From: Euryodendron excelsum
Taxonomy: Eukaryota; Streptophyta; Magnoliopsida; Ericales; Pentaphylacaceae
Reading direction: 5' to 3'
DNA: 64,000 bases
Assembly: GCA_033060915.1 (NCBI GenBank)
Contig: CM065397.1
Span: forward strand, 18,941,001-19,005,000
In this document: positions 11,144-22,268 of the stretch, piece by piece
Layout: every line of letters begins with the position of its first letter
How positions within the stretch are numbered: the first letter of the stretch is position 1
Notes under the pieces: generated by a model
Seen by the model: the letters and a program-made list of their open reading frames with translations, nothing else
Databases searched by the model: none
What the model was told of the DNA's origin: nothing
Program-made: the position numbers and the translations under genes

Positions 11144-12169
11144 ATGTCAAATCTTGCCAAATTGGAATTTGCCGCCCTTGATATTTCTGGCGATAATTAT
11201 TTATCGTGGATCCTTGATGCCGAGATCCATCTTGCTGCAAAAGCACTTGAACAAACAATAGTGGAGGAAAATGACGCATCCCAGCAGGATCGCGCAAAAG
11301 CTATGATTTTCCTTCGCCATCATCTTCATGAGGAACTGAAATCAGAATACCTCACGATAAAAGATCCATTGCTCTTGTGGCAAAATTTAAAGGAGAGATA
11401 CGAGCACCAGAAGACCGTAATCCTCCCAAGAGCCAGATCTGAATGGATGCACCTGAGGTTGCAAGATTATAAAACTGTCAGTGAGTACAACTCTGCATTA
11501 TTTAAAATCAGCTCACGATTAAAATTATGTGGAGACAAGATTACGGATGAAGACATGTTAGAAAAAACATTTTCTACATTCCATGCCTCGAATGTGCTCC
11601 TGCAGCAGCAATATCGAGAGCGTAGATTTAAGAAATATTCTGAATTAATATCCTGTCTTCTTGTGGCTGAGCAAAATAATGAGTTGTTACTGAAAAACCA
11701 TCAGTCCCGACCTACTGGTTCAGCTCCATTCCCTGAAGTGAATGCAAGCTCAATTAGCAGACGTGGTCGCGGACGTGGTCGTGATAATGGCAGAAATAAC
11801 AGTCGCACTCGTGGACATTATCGTGGAGGTTATCATATGAGATTTAAAAATACCACACCATACCACCAGCAGTGGAATAAATATGAAAAGGGGAAAGGGT
11901 TACAGAATCAACCTCCTTCTAAGAACTCTGAAGATACTTGTTATAGGTGTGGGATGAGAGGCCATTGGTCACGTACCTGTCGTACGCCCAAACATTTGAG
12001 AGAGCTTTACCAAGCCTCAATTAAAGATAAAGAAAAAAATGCAGAATTGCATTTTACAGATTTTGATGGCCAAGTTGATATTTCTCATCTTGATGTTTCA
12101 GATTTCTTTGAAGATGCAAGTGGAAGAATAGACCATTTAATTGGTGATGGAGATGTCCACACTACTTAA
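11144..12169 (+). CDS. gag: Copia Gag polyprotein, intact
   Basis: A 341-residue Gag. The N-terminus (MSNLAKLEFAALDISGDNYL) matches the copia Gag start domain. The middle is the UBN2-type capsid region with SEYLTIKDPLLLWQNLKERY. An Arg/Gly-rich stretch (RGRGRGRDNGRNNSRTRGHY, about 205-225) precedes a CCHC zinc knuckle, C-YR-C-GMRG-H-WSRT-C, near 266-279 (C-X2-C-X4-H-X4-C), which binds genomic RNA. The C-terminus ends with DHLIGDGDVHTT. The frame is open from ATG to stop and is not fused to pol; several stops follow before the pol ATG. It would form the virus-like particle in the cytoplasm. Confidence 0.95.
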   Translation: MSNLAKLEFAALDISGDNYLSWILDAEIHLAAKALEQTIVEENDASQQDRAKAMIFLRHHLHEELKSEYLTIKDPLLLWQNLKERYEHQKTVILPRARSEWMHLRLQDYKTVSEYNSALFKISSRLKLCGDKITDEDMLEKTFSTFHASNVLLQQQYRERRFKKYSELISCLLVAEQNNELLLKNHQSRPTGSAPFPEVNASSISRRGRGRGRDNGRNNSRTRGHYRGGYHMRFKNTTPYHQQWNKYEKGKGLQNQPPSKNSEDTCYRCGMRGHWSRTCRTPKHLRELYQASIKDKEKNAELHFTDFDGQVDISHLDVSDFFEDASGRIDHLIGDGDVHTT

Positions 12170-12281
12170 TTTTCTTGTCTATTTGTTCTAGTTTATGTTG
12201 TTTCTTATCAGCTTGTGTAATGTTTCCTTTATCTGCTTGTCTTTGTAATAAATGATCATGTTTTAATTAAGTACATTTAAT

Positions 12282-15200
12282 ATGTTATATAGATACATGG
12301 ATCATATCAACGCGTTGAATATATCTAAAATGAATGGTGAAGCCATATGTCTGGTAGACAGTGGAACAACACACACAATTCTTCGCGAGAAAAAATATTT
12401 CTCACACTTGACATTACTTGAAGCTAATGTCAAGACAATCTCTGGCACAACAAAATTAATTGAAGGCTCCGGAAGGGCCAATATAATATTGCCAAGAGGA
12501 ACAAAGTTATGCATTGATGATGCATTGTATTCTACAAAATCTACACGAAATTTGATTAGTTTTAAAGATATACGTCGTAATGGATATCATATTGAGACGA
12601 CGAATGCAGATAATGTAGAACAACTCTACATTATTGCTTATATCTCAGGAAAGAAATATATATCAGAAAAACTTGCTGCATTGTCTTCTGGATTATATTA
12701 TACTTCTATAAGAGCAGAAGAATCACCTGTAGTGATGCACCAGAAGTGCTTTGACCCAAAGAATTTTATACTATGGCATGATCGTTTGGGTCATCCAGGG
12801 TCAACCATGATGCGTCGAATTATTGACAATTCACATGGACATCCGTTAAAGAACCTGAAGATTCTGTTGTCACATGATTATACATGTGCTGCCTGTTCAC
12901 AAGGGAAATTAATTGTCAGACCATCTCCTTCCAAGGTAATTCTTGAGTCCCCATCATTCTTACACAGAATTCACGGGGATATCTGTGGGCCAATACATCC
13001 TCCATGTGGACCATTTCGTTATTTCATGGTTTTAATAGATGCATCTACACGGTGGTCACATGTTTGTTTGCTTTCTACCCGTAATATTGCTTTTGCTAGA
13101 CTGCTTACTCAAATTATTCGCTTACGGGCACAGTTTTCAGATTACCCAATCAAGTCGATACGACTAGATAATGCTGGAGAATTTACATCTCAAACCTTTG
13201 ATGATTATTGTATGTCAATAGGGATTGATGTTGAACACCCAGTTGCCCACACACATACACAAAATGGTCTTGCTGAAGCGTTTATAAAACGGCTCCAATT
13301 AATTGCTCGACCTTTACTTATGAAAACAAAATTACCTGTTTCTGCTTGGGGACATGCCATATTGCATGCTGCATCTTTGGTTAGAGTCCGACCAACTGCT
13401 TACCATCAGTACTCACCATTACAACTTGTTATTGGTCAGCAACCAAATATTTCTCACTTACGAGTTTTTGGTTGTGCTGTATATGTCCCTATCTCACCCC
13501 CACAGCGTACTAAAATGGGTCCCCAACGTAGACTTGGAATTTATGTTGGTTTTGATTCTCCATCTATTATTAGATATTTGGAACCCTTAACAGGTGATGT
13601 CTTCAAGGCACGTTTCGCGGATTGTCATTTTGATGAGTCAGTCTTCCCACCATTAGGGGGAGAAAGGACGCAATTAGAAAAACAACGAGAGATCAGTTGG
13701 AATATTGCAACAATGTCTCACCTTGATCCTCGAACAAGTCAATGTGAATCAGAAATTCACAGAATTATTCATTTACAGACAATTGCAAATCAATTGCCTG
13801 ATGCCTTCACCGACACAAAGAATGTGACAAAATCACATATACCAGCTGCTAATACTCCAGCACGTATTAATGTCCCTGTAGGACAATCTATTAGTACAGC
13901 AGCAAATGAATCTAAAACACGCTTGAAGCGTGGGAGGCCTGTCGGTGCAAAAGACACGGTTCCTAGAAAAAGGAAGACACAAGAAACAATGCATAAGCAA
14001 GTTGGTGCTCCTGAAGAGAACACAATATCTAAACTTCCTGAAGAAGAGAATCCTGAAGAAGAATTCCCAGAAGAGAAACCTCCTGCAGAGATATCTCCTG
14101 TAAATGATATGGTACCTGAAAATAATGAGATCTCAATAAGTTATATGAATACAGGAGAAAGCTGGAAAAGAAATAAGATTGTTGTCGACAACATATTTTC
14201 ATTTAAAGTAGCTCTTGGCATTACCAGAAGTAATGAAGAGACTGAACCACAGACAGTCGACGAATGTCGACGTAGAATTGATTGGCCAAAATGGAAAGAA
14301 GCTATTGAGGCAGAATTACACTCATTAGCACAACGTAAAGTATTTGGACCTGTAGTCCACACACCTGAAGATGTGAAACCTGTTGGATATAAATGGGTAT
14401 TCGTACGAAAACGAAATGAGAAAAATGAGATAGTACGATATAAAGCCCGACTCGTAGCACAAGGTTTCTCGCAGAGACCTGGTATTGATTATGATGAGAC
14501 ATACTCTCCTGTAATGGATGCCATTACGTTCAGATTCTTAATTAGTTTATCAGTCTCAGAAGGACTGGATATGCGTCTGATGGACGTCGTGACAGCCTAC
14601 TTGTATGGTGAATTAGATAATGATATATATATGAAAATTCCTGAAGGATTTAAAATGCCTGAAGCACATATTTCATCTAGAAGCTTATATTCTATCAAGC
14701 TTCAACGATCGCTGTATGGGTTAAAACAATCTGGACGCATGTGGTACAATCGTCTTAGTGAATATCTATTGCAAAATGGATATGTGAATAATACAATTTG
14801 TCCATGCGTTTTTATTAAGAAATCAGAATCTGGATTTGCTATTATTGCAGTCTATGTCGATGATTTGACTCTTGTTGGAACTTCTGAAGAACTGACAACA
14901 TCTGCTCGTGATTTAAAGAAGGAGTTTGAAATGAAAGATCTTGGAAAAACCAAGTATTGTCTTGGATTACAGATTGAGCACTTATCCAATGGAATTCTTG
15001 TCCATCAATCCGCATATACTGAAAAGGTTTTAACGCGGTTTTACATGGACAAAGCTCATCCATTAAGTTCTCCAATGGTTGTCCGTTCACTCGACGTACA
15101 TAAAGATATTTTCCGTCCTCAAGATGACGGTGAAGAACTTCTTGGTCCTGAAGTACCATATCTTAGTGCAATTGGTGCCCTTATGTATCTTGCCAATTGT

Positions 15201-15854
15201 ACAAGACCTGATATAGCATTCTCCGTCAACTTATTGGCACGATACAGTTCTGCACCAACACAAAGACATTGGAAAGGAGTGAAACATATACTGCGTTACC
15301 TACGAGGGACAACTGATATGGGATTATTTTATTCCAAAGAGTCACAACATGAATTGATTGGCTATGCAGATGCTGGCTACCTTTCTGATCCTCATAAAGC
15401 TAGATCTCAAACTGGGTATGTGTTTACTTATGGTAACACTGCTATATCCTGGCGATCAGTGAAGCAAACATTAACTGCAACTTCTTCAAATCATTCTGAG
15501 ATCATTGCAATTCATGAAGCAAGCCGAGAGTGTATCTGGCTAAGATCCATGATTCAACATATTCAAGAAAGTTGCGGATTATCTACAATCAAAGATACAT
15601 CGACAATATTATACGAGGATAATGCAGCTTGTATTGCACAGATTAAGGGAGGCTACATTAAAGGTGACAGAACGAAGCATATTTCTCCAAAGTTCTTCCA
15701 TACACATGAACTCCAGAAAAGTGGTGATCTTGATGTTCAGCAAATACGGTCTAGTGATAATTTGGCCGACTTATTTACTAAGGCATTACCAACTGCAACA
15801 TTTGAAAAGCTTGTGCATGGTATTGGTATGCGCCGTCTCAGAAATCTTTCATGA
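12282..15854 (+). CDS. pol: Copia Pol polyprotein (protease-integrase-RT-RNase H), intact
   Basis: An uninterrupted 1190-residue Pol. Protease: VDSGTTHTIL, catalytic D26 of DSGT. GAG-pre-integrase: WHDRLGHPG. Integrase: zinc site H166, H171, C202, C205 and catalytic triad D233, D296, E332 (last spacing D-X35-E). Reverse transcriptase: VGYKWVFVRKRN to the YVDD active site at 858-861. RNase H: GYADAGY near 1023-1030, then the SSNHSEIIAIHEA block. All key residues are present. The frame differs from gag, and the 112-nt gap holds stops in the pol frame just upstream (open only from 12267), so translation needs re-initiation, internal entry or a spliced RNA. The first ATG of the frame is taken as the start; Met6 is an alternative. 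Confidence 0.96.
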   Translation: MLYRYMDHINALNISKMNGEAICLVDSGTTHTILREKKYFSHLTLLEANVKTISGTTKLIEGSGRANIILPRGTKLCIDDALYSTKSTRNLISFKDIRRNGYHIETTNADNVEQLYIIAYISGKKYISEKLAALSSGLYYTSIRAEESPVVMHQKCFDPKNFILWHDRLGHPGSTMMRRIIDNSHGHPLKNLKILLSHDYTCAACSQGKLIVRPSPSKVILESPSFLHRIHGDICGPIHPPCGPFRYFMVLIDASTRWSHVCLLSTRNIAFARLLTQIIRLRAQFSDYPIKSIRLDNAGEFTSQTFDDYCMSIGIDVEHPVAHTHTQNGLAEAFIKRLQLIARPLLMKTKLPVSAWGHAILHAASLVRVRPTAYHQYSPLQLVIGQQPNISHLRVFGCAVYVPISPPQRTKMGPQRRLGIYVGFDSPSIIRYLEPLTGDVFKARFADCHFDESVFPPLGGERTQLEKQREISWNIATMSHLDPRTSQCESEIHRIIHLQTIANQLPDAFTDTKNVTKSHIPAANTPARINVPVGQSISTAANESKTRLKRGRPVGAKDTVPRKRKTQETMHKQVGAPEENTISKLPEEENPEEEFPEEKPPAEISPVNDMVPENNEISISYMNTGESWKRNKIVVDNIFSFKVALGITRSNEETEPQTVDECRRRIDWPKWKEAIEAELHSLAQRKVFGPVVHTPEDVKPVGYKWVFVRKRNEKNEIVRYKARLVAQGFSQRPGIDYDETYSPVMDAITFRFLISLSVSEGLDMRLMDVVTAYLYGELDNDIYMKIPEGFKMPEAHISSRSLYSIKLQRSLYGLKQSGRMWYNRLSEYLLQNGYVNNTICPCVFIKKSESGFAIIAVYVDDLTLVGTSEELTTSARDLKKEFEMKDLGKTKYCLGLQIEHLSNGILVHQSAYTEKVLTRFYMDKAHPLSSPMVVRSLDVHKDIFRPQDDGEELLGPEVPYLSAIGALMYLANCTRPDIAFSVNLLARYSSAPTQRHWKGVKHILRYLRGTTDMGLFYSKESQHELIGYADAGYLSDPHKARSQTGYVFTYGNTAISWRSVKQTLTATSSNHSEIIAIHEASRECIWLRSMIQHIQESCGLSTIKDTSTILYEDNAACIAQIKGGYIKGDRTKHISPKFFHTHELQKSGDLDVQQIRSSDNLADLFTKALPTATFEKLVHGIGMRRLRNLS

Positions 15855-15983
15855 AGCAGATAATTTTCTTATTCTTCAGGGGGAGTTAAGTACTGTACTC
15901 TTTTTCCTTCGCTATGGTTTTTTCCCACTGGGTTTTTCCTAGCAAGGTTTTAATGAGGCAGTTTTAACATACCCAATAGGTCA

Positions 15984-15995
15984 TCCCAGGGGGAG
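15984..15995 (+). other. Copia polypurine tract
   Basis: The bases just before the 3' LTR, CCCAGGGGGAG, form the purine run that primes plus-strand DNA synthesis. A second similar run (CAGGGGGAG) occurs near 15878, shortly after the pol stop. Confidence 0.75.
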
Positions 15996-16345
15996 TGTGA
16001 CGTATGGGATGACGGCGGCTATAAGCCGCCATCCCTTCCGCAGCCCCCTCCCCCCTTATTCTCTCTCTTCTTCTTGTATCTATAAATAGAGAGGCTTAGA
16101 GAGCCTCTCAGCAGAGAGAAAAAAGAGAGGAGAAATAGAAGAGAGGAAGGAGAAGAAATAGCTGTCTAGGTGAGTTGTAAATTCTGTTGTATTATTATTG
16201 GCAATAATATTTTGGGTGGTCCAGAAGATCAACCCTAAATATTCCTGAAGAATAACTATGATAAATATTTGATAGTTCCTGAAGAACTATTCACGATACA
16301 TATTTTGTGTTTATTTATTTTTCTGTCTTATTTACTTATATAATA
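15996..16345 (+). repeat. 3' LTR of the copia element
   Basis: Reads as identical to the 5' LTR over 350 bp, including the hairpin and TATA box (16081-16088). It is followed immediately by ccaag, the target duplication. Confidence 0.95.
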
Positions 16346-16350
16346 CCAAG

Positions 16351-19300
16351 AGGATTAAACAATTTTTGGTTTCTCATCCTTTTTTTTTATTTATTAATTT
16401 TTATTGTGGAAAGTATCTTCTTTTCTTGAATGAATATATGTTGTTTTAAAGTTGCGTTCACTACGTGTCCTGACGACTTTTGTTGCTCCACATATATAAA
16501 CAAACAAAGACACCTTGTTATTGTAAAACACAAATTCAGGCCCCGCAAGCATTACACCCTGCCTGGCAAATACAGGTCCTTCCAAAGGAATGGTCTTGAT
16601 TTTGTTAGCAGATGACTTTTATGCATCCTTTAACTAAAAAATAATAATAAATAGAAAGAAAAAAAAAAAGCCAGCAGTGCTATAGAAGAAGCTCGTAGTG
16701 GGGTGGTATGTTGCTCTAAGTACTTGCTACTAGTGTTTGGGCTCGAGTCTTCTTGTACAGTAGGGCCGAGACAAGCCTCCTTTTATATGGAGTTTACGTC
16801 CTTCTGGTTGGTCCACATGTCAAAACGCTCACTCAGCATTTTAGAGGACACCACCCACTCTCCTCAACACTTTATGTACCAAAAAAAAGGTAAAAATATT
16901 TAATGGCGTACCAAATCTGCTGACATGAACTAGTAATGCTATATAAATACAATTTATGTACCGAATTATGTCGCCATTACTGGCCATAGTATTTTTCATT
17001 TTAAATTAAAATGTCTACAATTTTGACTCATACTTTTAAAAATACTATTACACCATTATTATCAAGGTTTTTTTTATATAAAAATTAAACGAGGATAAAG
17101 TTTTCCTAACAAAAATGCTGTTGAGTCATCCAATGTGCAGGTTGGGCATTTTAGGGGTCATGAGGTGAGGGACAAACCAATCTTGTCAAGTAGACTGACT
17201 AGACCTTCTTCGTACTTGGTGATTATATCAGAGTGGTGCACCATGTAACCTACTACTATGGAGTGTGTTCCTCTGCATCTTTTGTGGGGCATCTTTTCTT
17301 TTGATTTTTTGTTATTATTACAACTATTTGATGATGTCAATAAAATTAATTTTTTTGGGTGCTACAAACTGCAACCTCACATTGGAGATTCCAACCATGT
17401 AAGCTAGTAACAAATTCCTAATTTGGACAGCTCCTAAGTTGACTAGTTGGTTTTCGCATTTGTTCCTTTCCCTAAAGGTGTGTTTAATTTGCTAGTACAT
17501 ATGGAGTAGCCTTTAAATGAATTTTTCTTTGCAACTGTTGTTATATTATAGTGACGAAACGACTGATATCAAATTGTTGACAGAGTAACAGGGCTAAGGA
17601 AATCATCTACCCAAACAAAAGAAAAAACAAAGAAAAATTCAAAATTGATAATGTTGTCAGTTTTAATTTTTTGATGTGTGTTTTTTTTGTGTATTTTTTA
17701 TAGTTTGGTGATGAGAATTTGTAAGCTACCGTTATATCAACAGTACAAACCAATGTTTGATAATAGAGAATATAACTATTTTAGTATTTTTTTAATTTTT
17801 TTTCAAATTTTATAAATAACTAAAAACAAAAAACAAAAAACAAGCACTGTTTTTTTTTTAAAATAAAAAATAAAAAGCAAAAACAAAAACGTTTACCAAA
17901 CGTACCCTTTTTAAAACTTGGTGTTCTTTGCTTAATCTTACATTTTATTTTTAAAAACTATTAAAAGTGCACAATATATCTGTACTATAAACTTATGTTT
18001 GTGCGTTAGATGCTGTTTGTCTATATGTTGAATCCATTTGACTCCCAAGTCCAAAGCCACTGGGAAACAAATAAATTTTCATTCTTTATTTTTTTTTATG
18101 ATTTGGACTAAAATGGAACTTTTATGTAATTTAGGATATTAAGTAATAGTTATTTAACCCATTTTGAAGCAACAACGGCAAAAAACTGTACGTAATGAGA
18201 GAATTTTGTGTGCAGCTAACCATTCTTGGTAGCTACGTCTCCAATTCTCGCGCGCCAAACATGCATATTCACGTTTTTAAAAGCATGATGCACATGTTGT
18301 ATAATTTCTGATTTTCTTTATAGTATAGTCTTAGATTGACACGTTAATTGGTTTCGTGCTCTTAAATTAAGCGAAAAGATTTGTCATTGAGCAAATAATT
18401 CTTAACTTTTTTGGTGTAGTACAAGGTTGGGACATGGTTTTGCATATAGTATTAAGCACAACTTCAACAATGGTGTAATAGTATCTACGGAAAATGCATA
18501 AGCTTCAATTGCATGTCATGATTAAAATGAAAACAATACTATTCTTATTATTCTAGATCTTTTGATTTCACTTGGATTATGATAACCCTTGTAGAATTTA
18601 CTTTCAATTGGATGGTAAATTTGAAATCAACGTATTTGTGTAAATAGAAGGCATTTTTTTTTTTTTAACAAACAAATCCAAATACATTCATCTCGAATCT
18701 ATGAATACGAATGCAACCTAACTGGGATGTAGTTAATGGGCATCACTTGCCACTTATCATCTAAGTATATAATGATTTGCTCTAATCTTGCAAGTAATAA
18801 CGTATGTTTTCTAGATAAGTGGGGAGGATAGGATAAATAATTATTAGGGCTCACACCAACCCTGTTTGGATTACTAAATGAGGTTCGGACTGGACACTGT
18901 ATCCCATGTACATGAGATAAAGTTATCTAGTGGAAGGGGTGGAATAAATGGGATAACTTTGGCACTTGATCCAACAACATGCTAAGCATGAGGTCTCTCT
19001 TTGATTCCTAACTAGTCATGATATATGTGGTCAGTCAAAGATTTAGACATCTTCTAAAAAAACATGGGACCCACATTATACCATTTGTTATCATATGTCA
19101 ACCAAATACCAGAGAATCCCAAATTGAGGAAGAAATTGTCTCAATATTGGCTGTCCCGGCATACCAGAAGAATATATCACCATTTATCCCATTCCCCGAA
19201 ACAAGCACAACTGCTGTCATAAATTCTCACGAATCATCTAAACATCAATACTTGAGCATTTTTCTGGAAAATGTTGATATTTGCCATGTGATTTTTGTGA

Positions 19301-22268
19301 ATGAGGCAGCCCATCAAGCATGAAGTTGCAATTTTGACAGATAATTTATTTTAAAATAACAAAATGGACAAAATATTGAGGCTGCAATTGTTCGCTATTA
19401 TAATAGAATCGTTGGAGTCTTAATTAGGACTCAACTTATCACAACTAAGCATTTATTTATTTATTTATTTATTTGGGCTGGGCTACATGAATTATGTTCT
19501 GTCATTCCGCTCGGACAAGGAGTTAACTTTTAAGTCTACAAGTGAAGATAAAGATTTGGTGTAGGGTTCATTTGTGTGTCTCCATTTTAAATAGCTAGCA
19601 TTGGAGTGAGATGGGACCTGATTTTCTCTCAAGAGCTATTTGACCTGTTATGTTAATAAAGGAGCATTCAATTTGAAGAATTTGAGTTGAAAAATTAAGG
19701 GGAAGAGAAAATGAGGCAAAAAAGATTTAAGAGATTTGAGTCTCTTTAAGTTAATATACAAAACTAATTGGAATCAAGGGGTTAAGGAGTTCTTATATAT
19801 ATATATATATATATATTTAATATTGTGATCAGGGTGTCTGACTAGTTAACGTGCACTTCGATTAATTCTTTCTCCAATTTAAATGTTAGGACAAGAGTAT
19901 TTGTGAAGGATAAACCCTCACAACAACAAAAAGCAAACATAAAAACAATAAAAAGCAAACATATAAAATAGTTTTTTTTACCAACAATATAGCTTGTTGT
20001 AGTAAACTTATAAACAAAAACTCTCTGAAATGACAACACAATTATATTCAATAATGCTATCCGATCTCCAATTTTCATCCATGAACCTTTAAAGCCCTAA
20101 TCAATGGACACTTAAAATTTTCAACAATCTTATTCATCTTTATCTTTTCCATTTACATCTAATCACTTGAATTAGGGCCTACTCGAATTCTGGGGTATTA
20201 GGGTCGAGTCCTACTACATTTTCATCATCTTGAATGAGACCACTTGTGAAACTCCACCAGCTCATAAAGTTAGCATGTCCCACTTTTTCTTTCACCCCAT
20301 CTACATTTAGCATACTGACTGATCTATCTGCAGTACTAGCTTTCATTATTGTTAACATCAAACAACGTAATTAACATCGTTTTCACACGTGATTTGTTAT
20401 GAGAACATCCCTATCTCAAATAATCTTTAAGTAAATTTTAACAAACGTGGTTTGTCACAAACTTGCACGAGCAAGTTTGGTCACTCAGGCATCAACTTGG
20501 CCCAATTGTTCATCAAGATATGTTAAATCCATTCAAATTGACAAGTTTATTGTTTGTTTCCCCTTTAAAAAAATAATCAGATTACTTATAAAATAAATAA
20601 ATAAACAAGACAAACGAATAGTCTTAAAACTCACCACATAATTCTAATGTGTTTTATTCTTTCCGTGTTTGATCAGAATATAGTAAATCAAATCAAACCA
20701 AATCGAGTCTAGGTGTTTGTCTTTTTTTTGCTTTTGAATTTGAGTTTTTCTCATGCACAAATAAATTATGCACCAAAATAAACTTCATTAATCTCCCTAC
20801 GGGGTAGGTAATTAAGCAATGTAATTAGTCATCTACAGTGCGATGGCGACAAGTGGCCGACAAGTACACGGGGAAGCTGATGTGGACAGTATTTTATTAA
20901 TCCTAATCTAAACTATATAATTATTTTTTAAGATCATCAAATCTGGAAAGTAAACCCTTGAGATAGGTATAATCTTTTGCTTTTATTAACCTAATAATTT
21001 CACAAACTAATCTCATCTTAGCCAAACTTTGTTTTTCTCCCAGTGCAAACCCCACATGTGAAGTGTTGAAAAGAAATTAATGGGGCAATGGGTGTAGATT
21101 GGCATTTCATTTTCATTGGCTTGTGAAATGAAGACAACTCCATATGATTCGATGTTCCATATGCTCTTGTCTAATCAACTAGGATCAAAATCTCTTTACT
21201 AGATCTCTCTGTCTTGTCCAAACAACGCCAAGTTTGAAAAAGTAGAAGCGGAAACCACAGACTTCCAACACTTGCCGCCCATAATAGATCAGAAAAATGG
21301 TCAACTACTCAAAAGAGGACAACTCAATCCTTCTATTATTATTAGAACATGTCTAAGTATCAGTCGAAGTGGAGCAACAGTCGCCGACTGACGCGATAAA
21401 CGTCAGGTTGAGCACTCCATCAAAACTTTTTCCTATTCTTATTATAAAGACACTCAAACCCGTAATTTTCATGATAGGAAATATACCATACAACTAATAA
21501 AAACAATTCACACAAATTTTTTATATAGATGATATGATCTGCGTACTAAATAAAATACTGATTATTATAACTTTTAATACAAAAATATTATTATCATATC
21601 ATTTTTGTAAAAAAAATTTTGTATAAATTTTATAAAAAAATAGTATTTTCCTTCACATAATTTTCCTTAAACAAACATGACTGACTTTCTCACCAACTCC
21701 AACCTCTAGCTCTTACGCAACCACCCCCTCAGAGAGAGAAAATTAAATCCTCTGATAGATATGACTAGATTTGTTGGCCATATGTTTGTGATATTTGGGC
21801 TATTTTTTCTTTTTTTTTGAAAAAAATTCTTTTTGATATCGATTATAGTTGTCAAAATAAGAAACGAAAGTAAGAGATGTGGCCTAAAAAAATTGATGAA
21901 AAACGAAAATGCTAGGTAATATAAAATAAAATAAGATATTTATAAAAAAACAATATATATATACACCAAAAACCCCAAAAAAATCGTTAAAGTATTTGGA
22001 ATACTATTATAATAAGTAAAATACTAGTACTACACAATATCTATAGATTTTTGTTAAAATAACTAAATATTATTATTAAATAATAAGATTTGAGAGCTTG
22101 AAAAATATTGAAAGTTAATGAGAAACGAAGTTTTAGAAAATTTTTACAATTTTTTTAACAAGTTCCTTTAAATTATGTTTGAGTTTTCTTTCTCAAACAG
22201 AGTTTTCTAATAACTATATTCTTAACAATGTGAAAGAGCAACAAATATTAAAATCAAGATAAAAGCAA
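16351..22268. other. Long AT-rich intergenic region, no gene recognised
   Basis: About 5.9 kb with only short ORFs (at most 101 codons, 19018-19323 plus) that carry no recognisable domain. It holds many homopolymer and A/T-rich tracts, a TTTA run near 19450 and a TA run near 19794-19815. No LTR pair, tRNA or exon chain could be seen by eye. Ancient transposon remnants cannot be excluded. Confidence 0.6.

Larger units (their letters stand above)
10325..16345 (+). mobile_element. Complete young Ty1/copia retrotransposon
   Basis: A full 6.0-kb element with two 350-bp LTRs (10325-10674 and 15996-16345), a perfect 5-bp target duplication ccaag (10320-10324 and 16346-16350), a primer site directly after the 5' LTR, intact gag and pol, and a polypurine tract before the 3' LTR. 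Reading the LTRs side by side shows no difference, so the insertion is recent. Domain order protease, integrase, RT, RNase H defines copia. Gag with a separate pol frame and the Gag C-terminus DHLIGDGDV suggest the Ivana/Oryco group, with moderate confidence. Confidence 0.97.

Noticed and set aside
13354..15942. Additional ORFs over the copia pol gene on both strands
   Set aside because: Shadows of the intact 1190-residue Pol frame.
19018..19323. 101-codon ORF
   Set aside because: No recognisable domain, no exon partners, and surrounding sequence is AT-rich intergenic; length is within chance expectation for a 64-kb window.
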